Of a DNA stretch of 64,000 bases, positions 1 to 8,720 are shown one piece after another (positions within the stretch are counted from its first letter, which is position 1; every line of letters starts with the position of its first letter). The notes below the pieces were generated by a model, which was given only the letters and a program-made list of their open reading frames with translations, was not told where the DNA came from and searched no databases. Both the position numbers and the translations under genes were made by a program. The stretch is taken from the NCBI RefSeq assembly GCF_030817495.1, contig NZ_JAUSZK010000001.1:3017001-3081000 (forward strand). The letters are read 5' to 3'. This DNA comes from Streptomyces sp. V3I7 (lineage in GTDB: Bacteria > Actinomycetota > Actinomycetes > Streptomycetales > Streptomycetaceae).

Positions 1-530
1 AGTCGACGGCCTACCTGCTGTTCCGGCTGTGGGCGGCGGACACCCTGCCCGGCAGGGTCGGCGAGATCGTCGTCATGCCGTTCCACGAGATCATGCCCGC
101 CGTGCGCGACGGCAAGGTCGACGCCGGTCTCGTCATCCACGAGGCCCGCTTCACGTACCAGAACTACGGGCTGCACAAGCTCGCGGACATGGGCGAGCAC
201 TGGGAGCGCACCACCGGGCTGCCGATCCCGCTGGGCGCGATCATCGCCAAGCGGTCGCTGGGCGAGGAGACGCTGAACCGGCTGGCGGCGTCCATCCGTA
301 CGTCGGTGCACGCGGCCTGGGACGACCCCGAGGCCTCCCGCCCGTACGTCATGGAGCACGCCCAGGAGATGGACCCGGCCGTCGCCGACCAGCACATCGG
401 GCTGTACGTCAACGAGTTCACCTCGGCGCTCGGCGACGACGGCTACGCGGCGGTCCGGGGGCTGCTCACGCGTGCGGCGGCCGAGGGACTCGTTCCGCCC
501 CTCGGACCGCAGGCACTGGATTTCCCCTGA
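1..530 (+). CDS. mqnD: 1,4-dihydroxy-6-naphthoate synthase, C-terminal part (cut by window edge)
   Basis: Open from base 3 to a TGA at 528-530; about 175 C-terminal residues are visible. The segments TAYLLFRLW, PFHEIMPAV, GLVIHEARFTY and the Gly-Leu-Pro-Ile-Pro-Leu-Gly stretch are characteristic of MqnD. This enzyme converts cyclic de-hypoxanthinyl futalosine to 1,4-dihydroxy-6-naphthoate in the futalosine route to menaquinone, the route streptomycetes use. It is a periplasmic-binding-protein-like fold acting in the cytosol. The N-terminal part and promoter lie outside the window. Identity is from motif recognition and is strong. Confidence 0.93.
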   Translation, partial: STAYLLFRLWAADTLPGRVGEIVVMPFHEIMPAVRDGKVDAGLVIHEARFTYQNYGLHKLADMGEHWERTTGLPIPLGAIIAKRSLGEETLNRLAASIRTSVHAAWDDPEASRPYVMEHAQEMDPAVADQHIGLYVNEFTSALGDDGYAAVRGLLTRAAAEGLVPPLGPQALDFP

Positions 531-558
531 CGGGGGCTTGACGGGGGCTTGACAGGCC

Positions 559-942
559 CTAAACGTCCAGCTGGTCGGCGACCGCGCGGAGCAGTCCGGC
601 GATCTTCTTGCCCGAGGCCTTCTCGGGATAACGGCCCTTCTCGAGCATCGGCGTGATGTTCTCGAGGAGGGTCGTCAGATCCTGGACGATGGAAGCCAGT
701 TCGTCGGGCTTCTTGCGCTGCGCGGCGGCGACCGAGGGAGTCGGGTCGAGAATCGTCACGGAAAGCGCCTGATCACCGCGCTGACCCGCGACCACTCCGA
801 ACTCCACGCGCTGTCCCGGCTTGAGTACGTCGACTCCGGCGGGGAGAACCGAGGAATGGACGAAGACGTCACCGCCGTCGTCGCGGGAGAGAAAGCCGAA
901 GCCCTTCTCACTGTTGAACCACTTGACTTTGCCGGTGGGCAC
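559..942 (-). CDS. Cold-shock-domain protein with C-terminal extension
   Basis: 127 residues. Residues 1-66 are a cold-shock (OB-fold) domain with the two RNA-binding motifs KGFGFL and DVFVHSS, expected to bind single-stranded RNA or DNA. Residues 70-127 are an extension absent from the usual 67-residue streptomycete Csp proteins. It is charged and predicted helical, with no motif I recognise. The gene is convergent with mqnD, its stop lying 28 bp from the mqnD stop. Long Csp proteins of this kind are found in actinomycetes, but their specific role is not known to me. Confidence 0.9.
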   Translation of the reverse strand: MPTGKVKWFNSEKGFGFLSRDDGGDVFVHSSVLPAGVDVLKPGQRVEFGVVAGQRGDQALSVTILDPTPSVAAAQRKKPDELASIVQDLTTLLENITPMLEKGRYPEKASGKKIAGLLRAVADQLDV

Positions 943-1106
943 GTCTGTCCTCGTCCTCGTACTCGTCGGGAAAACTGCTCGGAAACCGCTCTGGATAGCA
1001 CTGGGGCGGGTCGAGCACGACCCGCCGGTACCAAGGCTAATGGTCTTGGGGCCGGTGACAAGACGTCGCCCGCTTGTTCCTTCGCGCAGGGAACTACCCT
1101 GGTCCG

Positions 1107-1358
1107 GTGCGTGACAAAACCCAAACGAATTCCGCCGCGCCCGGTGACGGACTGATCCGTGCCGGTGTCGTCGTCTTCTTCATCGGCGCCGTGGCCACTC
1201 TCGTCACGGTGACCCCGCTGTTTCTCGGGACGACGCCTTTTCCGACGTACATGTTCGGCCTGAGCATGTTGATGGGGATCGGCTTCCTCATCGCCGGCGC
1301 GGGTGTGCTGCGCCAGATCTCGGCCGGGCGCCGTCAGGCGCGCGAAGCGGTGCGGTAG
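1107..1358 (+). CDS. Small membrane protein, two predicted transmembrane helices
   Basis: 83 residues from GTG at 1107. I chose this start because a -10-like TACCCT (1095-1100) lies 6 bp upstream and there is no Shine-Dalgarno, the typical look of a leaderless streptomycete gene. Hydrophobic segments at about residues 18-42 and 48-72 are followed by a basic tail. It is divergent from the cold-shock gene, and its 3' end overlaps the convergent HAD gene by 25 bp. No catalytic motif is visible; function unknown. Confidence 0.75.
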   Translation: MRDKTQTNSAAPGDGLIRAGVVVFFIGAVATLVTVTPLFLGTTPFPTYMFGLSMLMGIGFLIAGAGVLRQISAGRRQAREAVR

Positions 1359-1969
1359 CCGTCCAGCCAGGCGGGGAACGCGGAGAGGTCGTCGAGGACG
1401 ACGTCCGCGCCCGCGGCGCGCAGTTCGTCCGTGTCGCACGGGCCGGTGGCTACCGCCACGGACAGGGCGCCGGCGGTGCGGGCGCCGCGTACGTCGCCGA
1501 TGTGGTCGCCGACGTAGATCCCGGCCCCGTGCTCGCGCAGCGCCTCCGCCTTCTGCTCGGCCCACAGGTCGCCGACGACCGCGTCGGGCTCGATGCCGAG
1601 GTGGGCCAGGTGCAGCTTGGCGTTCGGCTCGTACTTGGCGGTGACGACGATCGCCCGCCCGCCGGCCTCCCGCACCGCGTCGACCGCCTCCCGGGCGCCG
1701 TGCATCGCGGGCGTCGCGGCGACGGCGTACGCCGGGTACATCTCGCGGTACTGGTCGGCCATGGCGGGGATGCGCTCGGCCGGGAACCAGTGCGCCAGCT
1801 CCTCGGCGAGCGGCGGCCCGAGCCGGGTCACCGCCAGGTCGGCGTCGATGTACGTCCCCGTCCGCGCGGACAGCTCCAGGTAGCAGGCGCGGATGCCGGG
1901 CCGGGAGTCGATCAGGGTCATGTCGAGATCGAACCCGACGGTCAGCGCACGAGGAGCCATATGGGCCAT
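1334..1969 (-). CDS. HAD-family hydrolase (phosphoglycolate-phosphatase-like)
   Basis: 211 residues from ATG at 1969 (ATG at 1960 is also possible). HAD motif I is FDLDMTLID near residue 13, with nucleophile Asp and second acid Asp two residues on. Motif II is IVVTAKYE, a Lys follows, and motif IV is GDHIGDVRGA. A helical cap domain lies between motifs I and II, as in Gph and PpaX-type phosphatases. It probably dephosphorylates a small metabolite in the cytosol; the substrate cannot be read from sequence. Confidence 0.88.
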   Translation of the reverse strand: MAHMAPRALTVGFDLDMTLIDSRPGIRACYLELSARTGTYIDADLAVTRLGPPLAEELAHWFPAERIPAMADQYREMYPAYAVAATPAMHGAREAVDAVREAGGRAIVVTAKYEPNAKLHLAHLGIEPDAVVGDLWAEQKAEALREHGAGIYVGDHIGDVRGARTAGALSVAVATGPCDTDELRAAGADVVLDDLSAFPAWLDGYRTASRA

Positions 1970-2050
1970 TGTGCCCAGGGCGTACGCCGTCCAGCCCGGA
2001 CGGGGTTGTGACCTCGGCAACCCCGGCGCGCGGGGCGGGCTACCGCTGCA

Positions 2051-3001
2051 CTACCGCTGCCGCTGGGAGCGCCAGACCAGGAACAGCGCCGAGGCGACCG
2101 CGGCGCCGCGCACCATCCACGGCCAGGTCTCGGTGAGGGCGGCGCTCATGTGTCCGGCGGCGACGGGGTCGCCCCAGCGGCCCTCGGTCCTGCCCCACAG
2201 CCAGGTCACGCCGGTCGCGACGGCGAGGCCCGGGATGCCCATCACGGCCAGCTTGGTCTCCGCCTGGGTGAGCCGGCGGGAGCCGTACGCGATGAGCCAG
2301 CCGAGCAGCAGCGCGAACCAGTTGCCGAGCACGGCCCCGGCGACCAGGGCGGCGGCGGCGAGCAGGAGCAGCGGGTTGGTCCAGCCCGTGACGGGCCGGG
2401 GCAGGGAGAGGCGGCGGCGCCGGGTGGGGGCGTCGGGCTCCGGAGCGGCCTCGACCGGGGCCTCTTCGCGGCGGGGCTCCTCGGGGTCGCTCTTCGGCGG
2501 CGGCGGCTTGAGCAGGTCGGCGATCTCCACGCCGCCGACGAAGCCCGGCACGTTCTCGCCGGGGCCGAGCGGGGTGGTGTCCACGCGCCACCAGTCGCCG
2601 TGCGCGCCACCGAGTTCGTCCTGTCCGGCGAGGTGCGGCGGCGAGGGCGCGGGGGCGCTCGGCTCGGCGGGGCGCGGGCGCGGCACGAACCGCTGGAGCC
2701 CCTTCGCCGGCGCGGGGCGGGGCGGTTCGGGCTGTACGGGGACGGAGGCGGCCGGGGCCTGCGGGGCAGCGGCGGTGCCGCTCGCGGCCGCGACGACCTC
2801 GTCCGGGGTGCCGAGGCCCGCCAGGATGCGGCGGACGGCGGCTGGGCTGTCGACGGTGGCCTTGGCCCGGCTCCGGTCGATCTCGTTCCGCAGCTCCGAC
2901 ACCAGCCGCATCCGGGTGGCCGACGGCAGCTGCCGCTGCTGAGCCACGTCGCCGACGCGGCTCAGGTACTCGTAGACGACCTGGTCGCTCTCAATACCCA
3001 C
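2051..3001 (-). CDS. Membrane protein with N-terminal helical and Pro-rich linker region
   Basis: 316 residues. The GTG start at 3001 is fixed by a strong GGAGGGG five bases upstream. Residues 1-75 form a soluble domain that looks like the N-terminal part of HAAS/DUF1700-type signalling proteins (SATRMRLVSELRNEID). Residues 80-205 are Pro/Ala-rich and disordered. The last 110 residues hold three or four hydrophobic helices with a short basic tail. No enzyme motif is seen. It is next to the HAD gene on the same strand but 81 bp apart, so cotranscription is uncertain. Confidence 0.8.
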   Translation of the reverse strand: MGIESDQVVYEYLSRVGDVAQQRQLPSATRMRLVSELRNEIDRSRAKATVDSPAAVRRILAGLGTPDEVVAAASGTAAAPQAPAASVPVQPEPPRPAPAKGLQRFVPRPRPAEPSAPAPSPPHLAGQDELGGAHGDWWRVDTTPLGPGENVPGFVGGVEIADLLKPPPPKSDPEEPRREEAPVEAAPEPDAPTRRRRLSLPRPVTGWTNPLLLLAAAALVAGAVLGNWFALLLGWLIAYGSRRLTQAETKLAVMGIPGLAVATGVTWLWGRTEGRWGDPVAAGHMSAALTETWPWMVRGAAVASALFLVWRSQRQR

Positions 3002-3137
3002 GAAGTCCCCTCCGGGGCGCACGCGTTGTCACTCCGCCGCACGCTATCGCAGCCCACACCCACCTGTACCGCCCGCCGCCCGACGCAGACGCATGGGCGG
3101 CGGTGAACGATGCCCGGCGCGGCGGCCCCGGGCGGGA

Positions 3138-3850
3138 GGCCACGGGCAGGAGACCACCGACCGGCGCCGCGCCGCGGGCCGCCGCAGGAGCGCCCCAGGG
3201 ACAAGGCCACGAACCGGAGGCGTCCCAGGCCGGGCGCCACGGGCAGGAGACCACCGACCGGCGCCGCGCCGCGGGCCGCCGTAGGAGCGCCCCAGGGACA
3301 AAGCCACGAACCGGCGGCGTCCCAGGCCGGGCGCCACGGGCAGGAGACCACCGACCGGCGCCGCGCCGCGGGCCGCCGTAGGAGCGCCCCAGGGACAAAG
3401 CCACGAACCCGGCGGCGTCCCGGGGCCGGGCGCCACGGGCGGGAAACCACCGACCGGTGCCGCGCCGCGGGCCGCCGTAGGAGCGCCCCAGGGACAAAGC
3501 CACGAACCGGCGGCGTCCCGGGGCCGGCGCGCGGGCCCGGGCCGGCCCCGGCCCGGCAAGCGGGTCCGCGCCGGAGGGGCGCAGCCCGTGGACGGGCCGG
3601 AGGCAACGAACGGCAGGCCACCGGCCGAAGCCGCCCCGCCGGCCGCCGGTGGAGCGCCCCAGGGACAAAGCCACGAACCGGCGGCGTCCCGGGGCCAGCG
3701 CGCGGGCCCGGGCCGGCCCCGGCCCGGCAAGCGGGTCCGCGCCGGAGGGGCGCAAGCCCGTGGACGGGCCGGAGGCAACGAACGGCAGGCCACCGGCCGA
3801 AGCCGCCCCGCCGGCCGCCGGTGGAGCGCCCGGGCCAGGGCGACGGACGC
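3138..3850. repeat. Composite tandem-repeat array (97-99 bp and 171-172 bp units)
   Basis: A shared core beginning GAGCGCCCCAGGGAC recurs at 3188, 3285, 3382, 3481 and 3652, with a truncated copy at 3824. The spacings are 97, 97, 99, 171 and 172 bp. The first units carry a segment with GACCACCGACCGGCGCC; the last two exchange it for a longer segment containing GTCCGCGCCGGAGGGG and ACGAACGGCAGGCCACCGG. Copies are nearly identical. Because 97 and 172 are not multiples of three, the array would shift reading frame at each copy, so a repeat protein is unlikely. All six frames stay open simply because of extreme GC content. Confidence 0.9.
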
Positions 3851-4019
3851 GCCGGCACAAGGCCACGGACGACGCACCCGGGCCGACCGGGACGGGCCCC
3901 GAAGCCGACGGGACCGCCGACGGCGCAAGCCGGCCACGAACCCCGGGCGTCGGACCCAGGCCGCATCCCAACCCGCAAGGGCCCGCGGCAGAAGGGCGCA
4001 GCCCTGGGAGGGGACCCGC

Positions 4020-4033
4020 TAACGTGGGTCAGA
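4020..4033 (+). promoter_or_regulatory. Leaderless promoter -10 element
   Basis: TAACGT at 4020-4025 ends seven bases before the ATG at 4033, the usual geometry of a streptomycete leaderless transcript. The -35 region is not obvious. It lies about 170 bp past the last repeat core. Confidence 0.5.
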
Positions 4034-6570
4034 TGAGCACCGAGGACCGTCCGGCGCACCGTTCCCTCGCGGAGGCGCTTCGGGCCAGGGACGACGCCTC
4101 CCTGGCCGCGCTGCTGCGCAGCCGCCCCGACCTCGTCACGCCCGTCCCCACCGACCTCACCCAGCTCGCCACGCGCGCGGGCACGCGTGCCTCGGTGCTG
4201 CGGGCGATCGAGCGGCTGGACCGGTTCACGCTCCAGACGGCCGAGGCGCTGGCCGTGGCGGGGGACCCGGCGACGTACGACGAGCTGCTCGGTCTGATGG
4301 CGGGCGACCAGGGGGACGCGGCCGTCGCCGCGGCGCTCCCGGGCGCGCTGGCCGTCCTGCGCGAGCAGGCCCTGGTCTGGGGCGGCGACGACCGGCTGCG
4401 GCTGGTGCGCACCGCGCGTGAGCTGCTCTCGCCCTCCGCGCAGCACCCGTCGCCGACCGGGCTCGGCCCGACCGTGCGGGAGGCGACCGCGGGCATGTCG
4501 CCGGGCCGGATCCAGGAGATCGTCACCGCCGTCGGCCTGCCCTCCACCCACGACTCGGTCTCCGCCGTGGACGCGCTCACCGCGCTGTTCACGGACCGCG
4601 GACGCATGGCGGCCCTGCTCGCCGGGGTTCCCGAGGAGTCGCGGGAGGTGCTCACCCGGCTCGTGTGGGGGCCGCCGTACGGCCAGGTCACCGCCGAACC
4701 GGCCGCCCATCTGCGCCGGCTGCTGGACCGCGGCCTGCTGCTGCCGACGGCGCCGGGCACGGTCGTCCTCCCCCGCGAGGTCGCCCTGCACCTGCGCGAG
4801 GGCCGCGCCCACCGCACACCCGAGGCCGTACCGCCGCCGGTCGAGGCGGCGACCACGCACCGTCCGGACATGGTGGACGCGACGGCGGCCGGGCAGGCGC
4901 ACACCGCGCTGGCCACCGTCGAGGAGCTGCTGCGGGAGTGGGACGAGGGCGGGCCGGCGGTGCTGCGGGCCGGCGGGCTGAGCGTGCGGGACCTGAAGCG
5001 GACGGCCGTCGCCCTCGACGTACCGGAGCCGATCGCGGCCTTCTGGGTCGAACTCGCCTACGCGGGCGGCCTGCTGGCCGCCGACGCGGAAGCCGACGAG
5101 CGCTACGCCGCGACCCCGGCCTACGACGAGTGGCTGGAGCAGCCCCCGGCCGACCGCTGGGCGCGGCTGGCGCAGGCGTGGCTGACGGCGACCCGTACGC
5201 CCGGGCTGATCGGCGGGCGGGACGCGAAGGACCGCACGCTGTCGGCGCTGGGGCCCGGTCTGGACCGCTCGGCGGCGCCGGAGGTACGGCACCGGGTGCT
5301 GAGCCTGCTGGCCCTGCTGCCGGAGGGCGGCGCGCCGTCGGCCGAGGCCGTGCTGGCCCGGCTGCGCTGGGAGCGCCCGCTGCGCGGCCCGCGCCGGGAC
5401 GGCGAGGATCTGCGCTCGCGGCTGGCCCGTTGGACGCTGTCGGAGGCGGAGCTGCTCGGGGTGACCGGGCGCGGCGCGCTGTCCGCGCACGGGCGGGCGC
5501 TGCTGGGTGCGCCCGCCGAGCCGGTGGCCGCGCAGGCGGCCGAGTCCTCGGGGCCCGGTGACAAGCTCCCCGTGCACCACCGTCCGCACGGCCCGCTCGA
5601 ACCCCTCTCCCCGACCGAGCAGGCCGTCGCCACCGCCACGGCCGTCCGGCTGCTCGCCCCGCTGCTGCCGCCGCCCCTGGACCATGTGCTGCTCCAGGCC
5701 GACCTCACGGCGGTGGCGCCGGGCCCGCTGGAGCGCCCGCTGGCCGACATGCTGGGCGTGCTCGCCGATGTGGAGTCCAAGGGCGGCGCGACCGTCTACC
5801 GCTTCACGCCCACCTCGGTACGCCGGGCCCTGGACGCCGGCCGCAGCGCCGTGGACCTGCACGCCTTCCTCGCCGCGCACTCCCGGACCCCGGTGCCGCA
5901 GCCGCTGGCGTACCTGATCGACGACGTGGCCCGCAAGCACGGACACCTCCGGGTGGGCGCGGCCTCCGCCTACGTCCGCTGCGACGACGACGCCGTCCTG
6001 AACGAGATCCTCGCCGACAAGCGGGCCGCCGCCCTGCGCCTGCGCCGGCTGGCGCCGACCGTGCTCGCGACCCAGGCCGATCCGCCGACGTTGCTCGCGG
6101 GCCTGCGCGCGATGGGTTACGCGCCCGCGGCCGAGTCCGCCGAGGGTGACGTCGTGATCGCCCGGGCCCACGCCCACCGCACCCCGCCCCGCACGGCCCC
6201 CGAGCCCGTCCCGGAGGGCCCGCCCACCCCGGACGCCATGCTCCTGTCGGCCGCGGTCCGCGCGATCCGGGCCGGCGACCTGGCCGCCACGGCCCCGCGC
6301 AAGCCGTCCGGCGACGCGGCCCCCGCGGCGTACGGCGACCTCCCGCGCACCAGCGCCGCCGAGACGCTCGCCACGGTGCAGGCCGCCGTCCTGACCGGCG
6401 AGTCCCTGTGGATCGGCTACGTCAACGCCGACGGCGCCGCCAGCCAGCGCGTCATCGCCCCGATCCGCGTGGAGGGCGGCTTCGTGACGGCGTACGACCA
6501 CACGGCGGACGAGGTCCGCACCTATCCGCTGCACCGGGTGACGGGGGTCGCGGAGCTGGCGGACGACTGA
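4033..6570 (+). CDS. Helicase C-terminal-domain (Helicase_C_3) protein, partner of XPB
   Basis: 845 residues from ATG at 4033, placed by the leaderless promoter; GTG at 4024 is in frame but less likely. The N-terminal third is a series of helical repeats (PTDLTQLATRAGTRASVLRAI). The C-terminal 200 residues show the Helicase_C_3/XPB N-terminal-like region and a WYL-like stretch (ESLWIGYVNADGAASQRVIAP). There is no Walker A, so it is not itself a helicase. It ends 81 bp before the XPB gene. A similar large protein beside XPB is found in mycobacteria (Rv0862c/Rv0861c), so a complex in DNA repair or recombination is a reasonable inference. Confidence 0.85.
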   Translation: MSTEDRPAHRSLAEALRARDDASLAALLRSRPDLVTPVPTDLTQLATRAGTRASVLRAIERLDRFTLQTAEALAVAGDPATYDELLGLMAGDQGDAAVAAALPGALAVLREQALVWGGDDRLRLVRTARELLSPSAQHPSPTGLGPTVREATAGMSPGRIQEIVTAVGLPSTHDSVSAVDALTALFTDRGRMAALLAGVPEESREVLTRLVWGPPYGQVTAEPAAHLRRLLDRGLLLPTAPGTVVLPREVALHLREGRAHRTPEAVPPPVEAATTHRPDMVDATAAGQAHTALATVEELLREWDEGGPAVLRAGGLSVRDLKRTAVALDVPEPIAAFWVELAYAGGLLAADAEADERYAATPAYDEWLEQPPADRWARLAQAWLTATRTPGLIGGRDAKDRTLSALGPGLDRSAAPEVRHRVLSLLALLPEGGAPSAEAVLARLRWERPLRGPRRDGEDLRSRLARWTLSEAELLGVTGRGALSAHGRALLGAPAEPVAAQAAESSGPGDKLPVHHRPHGPLEPLSPTEQAVATATAVRLLAPLLPPPLDHVLLQADLTAVAPGPLERPLADMLGVLADVESKGGATVYRFTPTSVRRALDAGRSAVDLHAFLAAHSRTPVPQPLAYLIDDVARKHGHLRVGAASAYVRCDDDAVLNEILADKRAAALRLRRLAPTVLATQADPPTLLAGLRAMGYAPAAESAEGDVVIARAHAHRTPPRTAPEPVPEGPPTPDAMLLSAAVRAIRAGDLAATAPRKPSGDAAPAAYGDLPRTSAAETLATVQAAVLTGESLWIGYVNADGAASQRVIAPIRVEGGFVTAYDHTADEVRTYPLHRVTGVAELADD

Positions 6571-6650
6571 CGGGCTGGGCCGGCGACGGGCCGTGATCAC
6601 CTCCCGGTAAGGCAGACTGGAGGTTTGGCCGAACGAAAGGGTGCCCGCGC

Positions 6651-8294
6651 GTGAATGGTCCGCTGATCGTCCAATCAGACAAGACCCTGCTCCTCGAGGT
6701 CGACCACGAGCGGGCCGACGACTGCCGTCGGGCCATCGCGCCGTTCGCCGAGCTGGAGCGGGCGCCGGAGCACATCCACACCTACCGGGTGTCGCCGCTC
6801 GGCCTGTGGAACGCGCGGGCCGCCGGGCACGACGCCGAGCAGGTCGTGGACGCGCTGGTGCAGTACAGCCGCTACCCGGTGCCGCACGCGCTGCTGGTCG
6901 ACATCGCCGAGACCATGGACCGGTACGGGCGGCTGACCCTGAGCAAGCACCCGGCGCACGGCCTCGTCCTGACCAGCACCGACCGGCCGGTGCTGGAGGA
7001 GATCCTGCGCTCCAAGCGGATCATCCCGCTCGTCGGCGCCCGGATCGACCCGGACACCGTGGCCGTGCACCCCTCCGAGCGCGGTCAGATCAAGCAGGTG
7101 CTGCTCAAGCTGGGCTGGCCGGCCGAGGACCTCGCCGGGTACGTCGACGGCGAGGCGCACCCGATCGAGCTGGCCGAGGACGGCTGGGCGCTGCGGCCGT
7201 ACCAGAAGCAGGCCGTGGAGAACTTCTGGCACGGCGGCAGCGGGGTCGTCGTGCTGCCGTGCGGCGCGGGCAAGACGCTGGTCGGCGCCGGGGCCATGGC
7301 CGAGGCCAAGTCGACCACCCTCATCCTGGTCACCAACACCGTCTCCGCCCGGCAGTGGAAGCACGAGCTGGTGAAGCGGACGTCGCTGACCGAGGACGAG
7401 ATCGGCGAGTACAGCGGGACGAAGAAGGAGATCCGCCCGGTCACCATCGCCACGTACCAGGTGCTGACGACCAAGCGGAAGGGCGTCTACCCGCACCTGG
7501 AGCTCTTCGACTCCCGCGACTGGGGTCTCGTCGTCTACGACGAGGTGCACCTGCTGCCGGCCCCCGTCTTCAAGTTCACCGCCGACCTCCAGGCCCGCCG
7601 CCGCCTCGGCCTGACCGCGACGCTGGTGCGTGAGGACGGCCGCGAGTCGGACGTGTTCTCCCTCATCGGCCCCAAGCGGTTCGACGCGCCCTGGAAGGAG
7701 ATCGAGGCGCAGGGCTACATCGCGCCCGCCGACTGCGTCGAGGTCCGCGTCAACCTCACCGACACCGAGCGGCTGGCGTACGCCACCGCCGAGGCGGAGG
7801 AGAAGTACCGCTACTGCGCGACCACCGCGACCAAGCGGAAGGTCACGGAGGCGCTGGTGCAGCGCTTCGCCGGGCAGCAGATCCTCGTCATCGGCCAGTA
7901 CATCGACCAGCTCGACGAGCTGGGCGAGCATCTGAACGCCCCGGTGATCAAGGGCGAGACGACCAACGCCCAGCGTGAGAAGCTCTTCGACGCCTTCCGC
8001 GAGGGCGAGATCAGCGTGCTGGTCGTCTCCAAGGTCGCCAACTTCTCCATCGACCTGCCGGAGGCGACGGTCGCCATCCAGGTCTCGGGCACCTTCGGCT
8101 CCCGCCAGGAGGAGGCCCAGCGCCTCGGCCGCGTGCTGCGCCCCAAGGCCGACGGCCACCAGGCCCACTTCTATTCGGTCGTCGCCCGCGACACCATCGA
8201 CCAGGACTTCGCCGCCCACCGCCAGCGGTTCCTGGCGGAACAGGGCTATGCGTACCGGATCGTGGACGCGGACGAACTCCTCGCGGAGAGCTGA
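6651..8294 (+). CDS. DNA repair helicase XPB (superfamily 2)
   Basis: 547 residues from GTG at 6651, preceded by GAAAGGG. An N-terminal DRD-like domain spans residues 1-180. Q-like motif ALRPYQKQAV is followed by Walker A PCGAGKT near 203, DEVH box at about 297, motif III LTATLVRED, and a C-terminal helicase lobe with motif VI QRLGRVLRPK near 490. It is an ATP-dependent 3'-5' DNA translocase related to archaeal and eukaryotic XPB. Archaeal XPB works with the Bax1 nuclease. Here the neighbour is the Helicase_C_3 protein instead, and no nuclease gene is adjacent. Confidence 0.94.
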   Translation: MNGPLIVQSDKTLLLEVDHERADDCRRAIAPFAELERAPEHIHTYRVSPLGLWNARAAGHDAEQVVDALVQYSRYPVPHALLVDIAETMDRYGRLTLSKHPAHGLVLTSTDRPVLEEILRSKRIIPLVGARIDPDTVAVHPSERGQIKQVLLKLGWPAEDLAGYVDGEAHPIELAEDGWALRPYQKQAVENFWHGGSGVVVLPCGAGKTLVGAGAMAEAKSTTLILVTNTVSARQWKHELVKRTSLTEDEIGEYSGTKKEIRPVTIATYQVLTTKRKGVYPHLELFDSRDWGLVVYDEVHLLPAPVFKFTADLQARRRLGLTATLVREDGRESDVFSLIGPKRFDAPWKEIEAQGYIAPADCVEVRVNLTDTERLAYATAEAEEKYRYCATTATKRKVTEALVQRFAGQQILVIGQYIDQLDELGEHLNAPVIKGETTNAQREKLFDAFREGEISVLVVSKVANFSIDLPEATVAIQVSGTFGSRQEEAQRLGRVLRPKADGHQAHFYSVVARDTIDQDFAAHRQRFLAEQGYAYRIVDADELLAES

Positions 8295-8319
8295 GGAGCC
8301 ACCGGCGCCTGCACCGTAC

Positions 8320-8496
8320 TCACCTGCGGTGCAGGCCCACTTCCTCGCCGTACTCGCCGAGGATCACGACGTCGAACGCGGCGCAGGCGTACACCCTGAC
8401 GGCGCGGAGGGCGTCACCGAGGAGGTGGTGGTGGAGACCGCCGAGGGCTGTCGCGCCGGTCGGCCTCGCGCGGGGGCTGACGGTTGCTGCGCTCAT
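8320..8496 (-). CDS. Small hypothetical protein, 58 aa
   Basis: ATG at 8496 to TGA at 8320, with GGAG shortly upstream. The protein starts MSAATVSPRARPTG and has a helical middle (LLGDALRAVRVYACAAFDVV) with an LGEYGEEVG tail. Codon third positions are GC-rich in this frame, and the pattern resembles small conserved streptomycete proteins I have seen, though I cannot name the family. It is convergent with the XPB gene (stops 26 bp apart) and divergent from the HelD-like gene. The opposite-strand reading frame over the same bases looks less protein-like. Confidence 0.5.
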   Translation of the reverse strand: MSAATVSPRARPTGATALGGLHHHLLGDALRAVRVYACAAFDVVILGEYGEEVGLHRR

Positions 8497-8578
8497 GTCT
8501 CCATGATGGGACGCCGGGCACCGGACCGGAACGGATGAGAAATGCCAATCTCGGACATTTCCGCACGGTCGAAAACCA

Positions 8579-8608
8579 TTGGCGCCATCCCGGACTCCTC
8601 ACTAGAAT
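8579..8608 (+). promoter_or_regulatory. Candidate vegetative promoter of the HelD-like gene
   Basis: TTGGCG (8579-8584) and TAGAAT (8603-8608) are separated by 18 bp. This is a good match to the principal sigma factor pattern and would start transcription near 8615, leaving a leader of about 105 nt. Confidence 0.5.
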
Positions 8609-8641
8609 CCCCGCTCTTGCCCGCCTCCTCCGCGGAGTGCC

Positions 8642-8666
8642 GCCGTCCGGCCGGTAACCGGACGGC
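8642..8666. promoter_or_regulatory. Hairpin or operator in the HelD-like leader
   Basis: Perfect 9-bp arms GCCGTCCGG and CCGGACGGC flank a 7-base loop. It sits between the candidate promoter and the TTG start, so it could be an attenuator or a repressor site. No T-tract follows. Confidence 0.45.
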
Positions 8667-8720
8667 ACCCCGGTTCACGTCTCGGCTCACGCCACAGCTC
8701 ACGTAAAGCGAGGCACTCCC

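Noticed and set aside
3138..3850. Possible CRISPR array
   Set aside because: The whole 97-172 bp unit is repeated, with no short repeats separated by unique spacers, and there are no cas genes.
2962..6600. A 1212-codon open frame on the minus strand and similar long frames through the repeat array
   Set aside because: They run antisense to a well-supported gene and through frame-shifting repeats; extreme GC keeps all frames open and the translation is Arg/Pro/Gly-rich without domains.
8497..8720. Rifampicin-associated element for the HelD-like gene
   Set aside because: No GGGGCTTGC-type inverted repeat is present between the genes.
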